The notes under the pieces: model-generated
Seen by the model: the letters and a program-made list of their open reading frames with translations, nothing else
What the model was told of the DNA's origin: nothing
Database searches by the model: none
In this document: piece after piece, positions 14,529-21,383 of the stretch
Layout of the letters: each line of letters opens with the position of its first letter
How positions within the stretch are numbered: position 1 is the stretch's first letter
From: Spirochaetaceae bacterium
GTDB lineage: Bacteria; Spirochaetota; Spirochaetia; Treponematales; Breznakiellaceae
Direction of reading: 5' to 3'
Length of the DNA stretch: 26,578 nucleotides
Assembly: GCA_031257135.1 (NCBI GenBank)
Contig: JAIRPH010000201.1
Coordinates: forward strand, 1 to 26,578
Translations under genes and position numbers: made by a program

Positions 14529-14732
14529 ATGGCGGTACTTTCGTGGAATGAGATTAAGACCCGGGCCGATGCTTTTGTCAGCGAATGGCAGGACAAAGCC
14601 GTAAACGCCGCGTACGGGCGTAGTTTCGCTGACGACAGCGAGCGGGTAGCGTATCTGTTCGAGCTGTACCAAAAACTCAGCGGGGAGCTTTTCCGGGACG
14701 AGAAAAAACGCGGCAAAGGCAGAAAGGCATGA
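14529..14732 (+). pseudogene. MmeI-like DNA methyltransferase remnant (internal deletion)
   Basis: The 67-codon ORF begins MAVLSWNEIKTRADAF, which matches the N-terminal helix of MmeI-like/class I restriction-modification methyltransferases (typically LSWNEI..RA..F..EW). From residue 21 it continues DKAVNAAYGRSF, then SERVAYLFELYQKL, and ends with a basic tail. This resembles the extreme C-terminus of the same family (LDKAV..AY, then a RV.FLFELY helix). Intact members are roughly 900 residues or more, so the centre with helicase/nuclease and SAM-binding motifs appears deleted in frame. No Shine-Dalgarno is clear. The family attribution rests on remembered motifs and needs a database search. 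It could still be expressed from the promoter at 14221 only if a TAA at 14391 in this frame is irrelevant. Confidence 0.5.
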
Positions 14733-14909
14733 TCTTGCCGGATTAAAAATTTATTAGTTTCAAAAAAAGTATAATAAAATTCCCTGCGGTTTCCGAAAAA
14801 AGTATTATCTTTTCCAAAAAAAGATACGCCTGCTTCCTCAAAAGCCTTTTACAATAGAATAAAAGAGACGATCCTTTCCAACATCAAAAATAAAACTAAG
14901 GAGTAAAGA
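14733..14909 (+). promoter_or_regulatory. Upstream region of the sugar-uptake operon
   Basis: An AT-rich, gene-free spacer that must hold the promoter of the seven-gene operon. Candidate -10 boxes are TATAAT (14770-14775) and TACAAT (14850-14855), neither with a good -35, which fits an activator-dependent promoter. An imperfect inverted repeat, GTATTATCTTTT/AAAAAGATAC (about 14802-14826), lies between them and is a possible operator for the AraC-type regulator at the operon's end. AAGGAG precedes the first ATG by 6 nt. Confidence 0.35.
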
Positions 14910-16178
14910 ATGAAAAGAACGGTTTTGGCGGTTTTGCTGATTGGGGCGGCGTTTGCCTTTTTCGGCTGTAGCAAACAGAAGCAGTCCGCGCCAAGCGGAG
15001 GTCCGGTTACGATTCAGGTTGCGGTTTGGGATGTTACAACGATTCAGTATTACAAAGAATTGGTTGACGCTTTTAACGCGTCTCACCCCGCCATCAAGAT
15101 TGAAGTGATTGACATTCCCGCGTCCGATTATACGAATAAGTTGTCGGTCATGCTGAACGGCGGCAGTCAGGTGGATGCGTTCTGGATAAAAGACGGCGAT
15201 ACAACGCCCGGAATCGCAAGCCGAGGGCAACTCGCCGATCTTTCGGCTTATGTCAAACGCGATAACATTAACCTTGCCGACTTCAACGGGCTTGCGGAAC
15301 GCTTTAACATCGGCGGAAAACTCGTCGCCCTTCCGGCGAGTACGAGTTACTATGTCCTCTTCTATAATAAAGATGTCTTCGATAAAGCCGGCGTCCCCTA
15401 CCCTTCAAACGATATGACCTGGGCGCAGTTTGAAGAGCTTGCCCTGAAGATGACTTCCGGCTCCGGTAGCAATAAAGTCTACGGCGCGCATATTCACACA
15501 TGGCAGGCTTGCGTACAGAACTGGGCGGTGCAGGACGGCAAGCATACTATCGTTGAAACAGACTATAGTTTCATGAAACCCTCTTACGAGATGATTCTGC
15601 GCCTACAGGACGCCGAGGCGATCATGGATTACGGTAGCATCAAAGCCGGAAACCTTGGTTACGGCGCCGTATTCAACCGCGGCAATATCGCTATGTTGCC
15701 GATGGGCTTCTGGAACGCGAATACGATAAAAGACGCGATTGATAAAGGCGATATCAAGATGAACTGGGGCGTTGCCACGTTGCCGCACCCCGAAGGCGTC
15801 CCCGCGGGCTGGACTGTCGGCTCAGTTACCCCGATGGCGATAAACGCGGCATCCAAATACAAAGACGAAGCATGGGAATTCGTGAAGTTTGTTACCGGCG
15901 CGGAAGGCGCGGATATTTACGCGAAATGGACGACTTTCCCGAGCCGCGCCAACAGCGATAGCCTCGACATAATAGCATCCGTTCCGGGTATGCCTGAAGG
16001 TCTTGCGGAGGCTCTCGCCGTGAAAAACATTGCCCTCGATAGACCTTATGTCGATAACGTCGCCGAGGTAAATCAAATGCTGGGCGAGGAACACAGCCTC
16101 ATCATGCTCAAAGAAGTTACGATTGACGCGGGGCTTGCGAACATGGCAAAGCGTTCAAAAGAGATTTTAGGTAGATAA
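14910..16178 (+). CDS. Sugar ABC transporter substrate-binding lipoprotein
   Basis: Captures a sugar or oligosaccharide outside the cytoplasmic membrane and delivers it to the permeases encoded next. The 422 residues comprise a lipoprotein signal (MKRTVLAVLLIGAAFAFFGC, lipobox FFGC, Cys20), a short Ser/Gly linker, and a family-1 extracellular solute-binding fold. Typical features are AVWDVTTIQYYKELVDAFNASHP near the start, the hinge-region GIPALPA-like VALPASTSYYVLFYNKDVFDKAGV, and the late WEFVKFVTGAEGADIYAKWTTFPSR. The strong AAGGAG decides the ATG at 14910. It is first in the operon. The 136-nt gap to the permease contains nested hairpins that may keep the binding protein in excess. The ligand is inferred from downstream enzymes, not from its own residues. 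Confidence 0.9.
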   Translation: MKRTVLAVLLIGAAFAFFGCSKQKQSAPSGGPVTIQVAVWDVTTIQYYKELVDAFNASHPAIKIEVIDIPASDYTNKLSVMLNGGSQVDAFWIKDGDTTPGIASRGQLADLSAYVKRDNINLADFNGLAERFNIGGKLVALPASTSYYVLFYNKDVFDKAGVPYPSNDMTWAQFEELALKMTSGSGSNKVYGAHIHTWQACVQNWAVQDGKHTIVETDYSFMKPSYEMILRLQDAEAIMDYGSIKAGNLGYGAVFNRGNIAMLPMGFWNANTIKDAIDKGDIKMNWGVATLPHPEGVPAGWTVGSVTPMAINAASKYKDEAWEFVKFVTGAEGADIYAKWTTFPSRANSDSLDIIASVPGMPEGLAEALAVKNIALDRPYVDNVAEVNQMLGEEHSLIMLKEVTIDAGLANMAKRSKEILGR

Positions 16179-16192
16179 GATTTTTTATATGA

Positions 16193-16257
16193 GGCTTTCC
16201 CGAAATTTTCGAGCTACAAGAGGCTCGCGTTTTGGGAGAGCCATTTTTAACGGCTCT
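16193..16257 (+). promoter_or_regulatory. Alternative intergenic hairpins after the binding-protein gene
   Basis: Hairpin 1 pairs GGCTTTCCC (16193-16201) with GGGAGAGCC (16234-16242), with an inner CGAGC/GCTCG stem. Hairpin 2 pairs AGAGCC (16237-16242) with GGCTCT (16252-16257) and is followed by TTTC and an A/T tract. They share the AGAGCC strand, so they exclude each other. Likely roles are protection of the upstream mRNA from 3' exonucleases and partial termination before the permease genes. Confidence 0.6.
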
Positions 16258-16314
16258 TTCAAAAATTAAAGTTTTGGAAGATCGTCCTGTAATAAAAAAA
16301 CAAAGGAGTTGAGT

Positions 16315-17202
16315 ATGGCGAAACGCTATTCCCTCACGGCGCGAAATACGTTGGTTGGCTTGTCTTTTATTTTACCGAATTTCGCGGGTTTTTTTGTTTT
16401 TGTGCTGATACCCGTGCTGTTTTCGCTTGTATTGAGCGTGATGAAATGGGACGGATTCAACCCGATGAAGTTTGTCGCCCTGGACAACTTCTTCATGATA
16501 TTCCGCGACAGCGTATTCCGCGCTTCGATTTGGCGTACATTTCTGTACACCGCGTCTTGCGTTGCCCTCACCATGTTTGCGTCATTGGGGCTTGCCGTAC
16601 TGCTTAACAAGGGCATTAGGGCGAAAACTTTTTTCAGGAGCGCGATTTACTTTCCCTCGGTGGCGAGCGTTATTGCCATCGCGGTCGTCTGGCAACAGCT
16701 CTTTATGAAAACGCCTCCCGGTCCGATCAATATGTTTTTGCGCGTATTAGGCGTTGATAATCCCCCGGGCTGGTTCGGCACGACAAAATGGGCGCTTCCC
16801 GGGGTTATCATCGTCTCGGTATGGCGCAGTATGGGATACTATATGATTGTATATCTTGCGGCTCTGCAAAATATTCCGCGGGAACTGCACGAAGCCGCAA
16901 GCATCGACGGCGCGACCGGGGTTCAGTATTTTTGGCGCATCGCTATGCCCCTGCTCTTGCCCGCGACGTTTTTCGTCGTACTCATGATGACGATAAACAG
17001 TTTTAAATCGTTTGATATAATTTTCGCGCTCACCGAAGGCGGCCCGGGTACTGCAACAACTTTGGTAAGCAATTATATTTATAACAACGCCTTCATCTAT
17101 TTCAATTACGGAAGAACCAGCGCGGCGGCGCTTGTGCTGTTCCTAATTGTCGGAGGGATTACTTTTTTCCAGTTCCGAGTGGAAAAGAAATTATCGGAAT
17201 AG
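16315..17202 (+). CDS. Sugar ABC transporter permease, MalF/UgpA type
   Basis: An inner-membrane channel subunit of the uptake system. The 295 residues form about six transmembrane helices, beginning near residues 13-37, with the binding-protein-dependent permease domain in the second half. The cytoplasmic EAA loop reads ELHEAASIDGATGVQYFWRI, which docks onto the ATPase. NSFKSFDIIFALTEGGP, near the end, is a typical MalF/UgpA signature. The ATG at 16315 has AAAGGAG 6 nt upstream; the in-frame TTG at 16309 is too close to that site. The second permease starts 9 nt after its stop. Confidence 0.92.
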   Translation: MAKRYSLTARNTLVGLSFILPNFAGFFVFVLIPVLFSLVLSVMKWDGFNPMKFVALDNFFMIFRDSVFRASIWRTFLYTASCVALTMFASLGLAVLLNKGIRAKTFFRSAIYFPSVASVIAIAVVWQQLFMKTPPGPINMFLRVLGVDNPPGWFGTTKWALPGVIIVSVWRSMGYYMIVYLAALQNIPRELHEAASIDGATGVQYFWRIAMPLLLPATFFVVLMMTINSFKSFDIIFALTEGGPGTATTLVSNYIYNNAFIYFNYGRTSAAALVLFLIVGGITFFQFRVEKKLSE

Positions 17203-17211
17203 GAGGGGGCA

Positions 17212-18042
17212 ATGATTGAAAAACGCAATTATATTACGCGCTTAGGCGTTTATGTTCTGCTTGCGGCGATAACGGTTATCGCGCTCTTGCCTTTTATATG
17301 GATGCTTTCCTCCGCGCTCAAGCATGACGTGGATGTTTTCGCCGTGCCTATTCAATGGATTCCGAAAAACCCCGTGTGGAGTAATTATTCGGTTATCTGG
17401 GGAAAAATAAACTTCGCGTTGTTTATTTTTAACTCCTTCAAACTTTCGATTATCGTTACGGTAATCCAGCTTTTTACAAGCGCATTCGCCGCGTACGGAT
17501 TTGCGAAGTGCCGTTTCCCCGGACGGGATACGCTCTTTTTCTTTTACATTGCGACCATCGCGATTCCCTGGCAAGTGTATATGCTTCCCCAATATACCGA
17601 AATGCGGATACTGCATCTTACAAACACCCATCTGGGCTATGTGTTCATGCATTGTTTCACGGCTTTCGGCGTTTTTCTTGTTAGGCAGTTTTATCAGAGT
17701 ATTCCTGACGAGCTGTTGGATGCGGCGCGTATCGACGGCTTAAACGAATACGGCTCTTTTTTTCATATAATGCTACCCTTGTCAAAACCGGTACTGGCGA
17801 CGCTTACCATATTCACGTTTGTCAATGTTTGGAACGACTTCATGGGTCCGCTTATTTATTTTGACTCGGAACGGCTCAAGACGATACCGCTCGGCATCCG
17901 TATGTTTATGGGAGTGTACTCAACCGAATACGGGCTTATCATGGCGGCATCCGTAGTATCGCTTGTTCCAGTCTTTATTGTGTTCGCGTTGTTCCAGCGG
18001 TTCTTTGTTGAAGGGGTCGCTAATACAGGCTTAAAGGGGTAG
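17212..18042 (+). CDS. Sugar ABC transporter permease, MalG/UgpE type
   Basis: The second inner-membrane subunit, pairing with the preceding permease. The 276 residues have six predicted transmembrane helices, the first at about 13-33. The early motif PFIWMLSSALK and the EAA loop DELLDAARIDGLNEYGSFFHIMLP are characteristic of the MalG/UgpE/CarB-type group. The end, FVEGVANTGLKG, is the classic C-terminal sequence (F..G...GA.KG) of these permeases. AGGAGG precedes the ATG closely. Only 3 nt separate it from the fucosidase gene. No ATP-binding subunit is encoded nearby, so a shared MsmK/UgpC-like ATPase elsewhere is expected. Confidence 0.92.
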   Translation: MIEKRNYITRLGVYVLLAAITVIALLPFIWMLSSALKHDVDVFAVPIQWIPKNPVWSNYSVIWGKINFALFIFNSFKLSIIVTVIQLFTSAFAAYGFAKCRFPGRDTLFFFYIATIAIPWQVYMLPQYTEMRILHLTNTHLGYVFMHCFTAFGVFLVRQFYQSIPDELLDAARIDGLNEYGSFFHIMLPLSKPVLATLTIFTFVNVWNDFMGPLIYFDSERLKTIPLGIRMFMGVYSTEYGLIMAASVVSLVPVFIVFALFQRFFVEGVANTGLKG

Positions 18043-18045
18043 ATT

Positions 18046-19341
18046 ATGGCGAATCTTGTTTCACGGACGGAATATGAGGAACGCCTTACCGCGAGCAGAG
18101 ACGCGCGGATGGCTTGGTGGCGCGAAGCCCGGTTCGGAATGTTTGTCCACATCGGGCTGTATTCCGTTTTGGGTCATCATGAATGGGCAATGGCGTCGGA
18201 AAACTGGTCCCCGAGGGAGTACGAAAAACTCGCGGACCGGTTTAAACCCGCGCCGGAGTGCGCCCGCGAATGGGCGAGGCTTGCTAAAAGCGCGGGCATG
18301 AAGTACATGATCCTTACCACGCGGCATCACGAAGGCTTCAGCCTGTGGGATTCCGCGGTAAATCCTTTTAACAGCGTAAACTATGGTCCCAAACGCGATA
18401 TCGTACGGGAGTTTGCCGAAGCCTGCCGCGAAAACGGACTGCGAATCGGCTTTTATTCATCCCTCATGGACTGGCATCATCCTGACGGCGGAAGGTCCGC
18501 TTACGACAGCGATGCCCGCAAACGGTTTACCGACTATATCTACAGCCTTAACGAAGAACTTTTGAGCAACTACGGCAAAATCGACATACTGTGGTACGAT
18601 GTTGCCCGTCCCATGGAAACCTTTGAGGGCTGGAATTCGCTGGAGATGAATCAGCGGCTCCGCGCGCTTCAGCCGGATATTATCATCAATAACCGCAGTC
18701 TGTTGCCTGAAGACTTCGGCACGCCGGAAGAACGGGTCGTCCCCGAGGAAGGGCGCGACTGGGAATCGTGCATGACCTTCAACGGACTTTCCTGGGGCTA
18801 CATTGACTCGAAACAAGCCGAGCCGTACAGTTATAACGCGCCCCGCATCCTGCGTATGCTCGCGGTCTGCGCGTCAAACGGAGGCAATCTGCTTTTGAAT
18901 ATCGGTCCCGGACCAGACGGCTCGATTCCGCCTGAATCGCGTGAACCCCTCAAGGCTGTCGGGAAATGGCTTTCGCAAAACGGCGAAGGAGTCTACGGCA
19001 AACTCTATAACTTTAAGGGAATCCGCGGCGTCGGCGGACGCCTGCTTTCTCTCAGCCGCAAAGGTAATACCGTTTACGCATGGAACTGGATTTGGCCCGA
19101 ATCAGGAGACCTCATTATCGCAGGGCTTACGGGCAAACTCCGGTCTGCCCGGCTCCTCTGGAACGGACGGAGCCTTTCCTTTACGCAGGAAAAATACCGC
19201 ATCAATTTCGGCGTTCCCCTAAGAGAAGACCGGGACCCTCTGGGCGTAACCGTCATAGCCCTTGAATTCGAGCATGAACCCGGCATGGTTCCCTACGCCG
19301 CTCAGCCGCCGTTAACTCTTGGACGCGTATGGGATGTATAG
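18046..19341 (+). CDS. Alpha-L-fucosidase, GH29 family, cytoplasmic
   Basis: Releases terminal alpha-L-fucose by a retaining mechanism. The 431-residue protein matches the GH29 catalytic barrel: ARFGMFVHIGLYS (28-40, active-site His35), TTRHHEGFSLWDS (91-103), GFYSSLMDWHHPD (135-147) and DILWYDVARP (180-189), where Asp185 sits at the nucleophile position. NGGNLLLNIGPGPDGSIP closes the barrel, and a small beta domain follows. The general acid is not conserved enough in this family to name. There is no signal peptide, so it acts in the cytoplasm on imported sugar. AGGGG overlaps the preceding stop codon region and serves its ATG. Its 3' end overlaps the next ORF by 13 nt if that gene uses its first ATG. 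Confidence 0.9.
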   Translation: MANLVSRTEYEERLTASRDARMAWWREARFGMFVHIGLYSVLGHHEWAMASENWSPREYEKLADRFKPAPECAREWARLAKSAGMKYMILTTRHHEGFSLWDSAVNPFNSVNYGPKRDIVREFAEACRENGLRIGFYSSLMDWHHPDGGRSAYDSDARKRFTDYIYSLNEELLSNYGKIDILWYDVARPMETFEGWNSLEMNQRLRALQPDIIINNRSLLPEDFGTPEERVVPEEGRDWESCMTFNGLSWGYIDSKQAEPYSYNAPRILRMLAVCASNGGNLLLNIGPGPDGSIPPESREPLKAVGKWLSQNGEGVYGKLYNFKGIRGVGGRLLSLSRKGNTVYAWNWIWPESGDLIIAGLTGKLRSARLLWNGRSLSFTQEKYRINFGVPLREDRDPLGVTVIALEFEHEPGMVPYAAQPPLTLGRVWDV

Positions 19342-21383
19342 CTGTGCCGGATATGTTCAGCCTTATCATGGATCGCATCCGGACGGAAAACGAAAAAGAG
19401 GTTCCGCCCGGCTTAGACGATGCGGTAAAAAGCGAACTTCAGGCTTGGACTGATTCAGGGGCTTTTTCCAGCATTAATTACGCCGACGTTTCCCGCGCGA
19501 ACTGGACGCCTATTGTTCATCTTGATCACGTATACAATTTCGCCCGGGCTTATACCATGCCGATAAGCGCGTTCTTCAATAACGATGATCTGTATGCCAA
19601 AATTACCGCGAGTCTCCGGTATTGGCATGAGTGGAACCATGAATACTATAATTGGTGGTATCAGCAGATAGCGTCCCCCCAACGGCTGGGGCGTATTCTA
19701 ATACAGATGCGTAAGAGTCCGCGGCGGATACCTGAACCGCTTGAAACGGACATTCTGGAACGGATGAAAACTGAAGGCGGCGATCCCGCGGACTGGACCG
19801 GCGCGAACAAGACGGATATTGCCCTGCATTGGCTCTATCGCGCCTGCCTTTCCAACGACGAAGCCCTGCTTGAGGCAACCGCGGCCCGCCTATTTCAAGC
19901 GGTTGACATAGGCGGCGATGAGGGTATTCAGCGGGATTATTCGTATTTTCAGCACGGCAGGCAGGTGTATACGATAGGTTACGGCAGTGATTTTATCAAA
20001 GGGATTTCGTTTTTTGCGTTTTGTACCGCAGGAACGCCCTATGCTTTGCCCCGGGAAAAGCTGGAGATTGTTGCCCGCTTTTTCCACGAAACCTTTCTGC
20101 CGGCTCATCGCGGACGATACGCGCTGTTCACCGTCGGCGGGCGGGGCGTATTAAGCCGCCGGGGAGCGGCCGCCGCGGATACCGTCTATGCGGAGCGGAT
20201 GAAACAAATAGACCCCGCTCATGCCGGCGTTTACGATGATTTTATCAAGCGGGCCCGAGGCGAAGTAGCCCCGGACTGGGGCGTTACGCCAAAGCATACG
20301 TTCTACCCTATCGGCGAGTATACTCTTCATATCCGGCCGGGTTATGCGTTCGATGTGCGGCTGGCTTCAAAACGAACCGGCCGCATTGAATACGGCAACG
20401 GCGAAAACCTGAAGGGCTATTACGCTTCCGACGGGGCTGTCAATATCGCTCTTCGAGGCGATGAGTACGCGGACATTTTTCCGGTGTGGAACTGGACGCG
20501 AATTCCCGGGGTTACTTGCGTTCAAAGAGACGTCATTCCGCTTCCGCCTAAAGAATGGTGCGTGTACGGCGCGGCGGATTTTGCCGGAGGTCTTTCGGAT
20601 TCCCGTTACGGCGTTACGGCCTACGCGTACGATGCGGAGTATACCGGCAATTCAGCGAAAAAGGCGTGGTTTTTCTTTGACGACGAGGTCGTATGTCTCG
20701 GAAGCGGCATCAACGCCACCGACGCCGGGGCGGGCTTCCTCGTCAACACTACGGTCAATCAATGTCTGCTGAACGGGGACGCGCTGGTTTCCGCTGGGGG
20801 CGGCGTATCCGTCCTCGGCCGGGGCGAGCGTACCTATCCCGATGCGCCGGACTGGGTTCTTCACGGCGGAATAGGCTATCTGTTTCCCCGGGGCGGCGAA
20901 ATCGGCGTTTCCGTTGACGCCCAAACCGGAAGCTGGCGGGATATTAACCGTTCCCAGTCCGATGAAATGATAACTAAAAATGTATTCGCTCTGTGGCTGA
21001 ATCATGGGGAAAACCCAGCCGATGGGGAATACGCCTATATCGTTGTTCCGGGGAAATATTCGGAACAGGAAATGAATGACTACCGGCGGAAGCGGTCTGT
21101 GGAGATATGGGATAATACCGCCGCGGTTCAAGCCGTATATCATAAAGACCTTGATATATTGGGAATCGTTTTTTACGAGCCGGGCGGGTTCGAGCATGGC
21201 GGCGTTACGGTACAGTCCGATAAGGCGTGTATCATCATGATCAAAACCATGAAAACGCAGGCTCCTGTCCTGCACATTGCAGACCCGGCGCATACCGCTT
21301 CAAAGATAACCGTTACCGCTGTGTTTCCCGGATTTATAGCGTATAATAAGGTCTATGAAGACCTTCCAGCGTCTGCGGAATAA
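19329..21383 (+). CDS. PL8-family polysaccharide lyase, apparently cytoplasmic
   Basis: Cleaves uronate-containing glycans by beta-elimination, leaving an unsaturated uronate end. The PL8 catalytic set is present with family spacing: Asn160 (TGANKTD), His209 (SYFQHG), Tyr218 (TIGYG) and Arg272 (GGRGVLSR). His-Tyr is 9 and Tyr-Arg 54 residues apart, as in hyaluronate lyase and chondroitinase AC. The aromatic patch NWWYQQIASPQR (108-119) also fits. At 684 residues it has the alpha/alpha toroid plus C-terminal beta domains. There is no signal peptide at any plausible start, unlike most PL8 enzymes. The ATG at 19329 is the first start; a GTG at 19344 or ATG at 19353 after the fucosidase stop are alternatives. 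Substrate (chondroitin, hyaluronan, xanthan-like or other) cannot be chosen from sequence. Confidence 0.85.
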   Translation: MGCIAVPDMFSLIMDRIRTENEKEVPPGLDDAVKSELQAWTDSGAFSSINYADVSRANWTPIVHLDHVYNFARAYTMPISAFFNNDDLYAKITASLRYWHEWNHEYYNWWYQQIASPQRLGRILIQMRKSPRRIPEPLETDILERMKTEGGDPADWTGANKTDIALHWLYRACLSNDEALLEATAARLFQAVDIGGDEGIQRDYSYFQHGRQVYTIGYGSDFIKGISFFAFCTAGTPYALPREKLEIVARFFHETFLPAHRGRYALFTVGGRGVLSRRGAAAADTVYAERMKQIDPAHAGVYDDFIKRARGEVAPDWGVTPKHTFYPIGEYTLHIRPGYAFDVRLASKRTGRIEYGNGENLKGYYASDGAVNIALRGDEYADIFPVWNWTRIPGVTCVQRDVIPLPPKEWCVYGAADFAGGLSDSRYGVTAYAYDAEYTGNSAKKAWFFFDDEVVCLGSGINATDAGAGFLVNTTVNQCLLNGDALVSAGGGVSVLGRGERTYPDAPDWVLHGGIGYLFPRGGEIGVSVDAQTGSWRDINRSQSDEMITKNVFALWLNHGENPADGEYAYIVVPGKYSEQEMNDYRRKRSVEIWDNTAAVQAVYHKDLDILGIVFYEPGGFEHGGVTVQSDKACIIMIKTMKTQAPVLHIADPAHTASKITVTAVFPGFIAYNKVYEDLPASAE

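Noticed and set aside
14467..14545. Intact tRNA gene on the minus strand
   Set aside because: Only a T-arm/3' acceptor-like piece is seen. No complementary 5' acceptor strand (GCCCGCC-like) or valid anticodon loop exists within 80 nt.
14213..14716. Minus-strand 167-codon frame with YRISHIA repeats
   Set aside because: It is the antisense of the heptanucleotide array, AT spacer and methyltransferase remnant. The peptide repeat is only the forced product of a 7-bp unit.
20652..21293. Minus-strand 213-codon frame opposite the PL8 lyase
   Set aside because: Antisense shadow of a clearly conserved enzyme; no ribosome site or recognisable motif.
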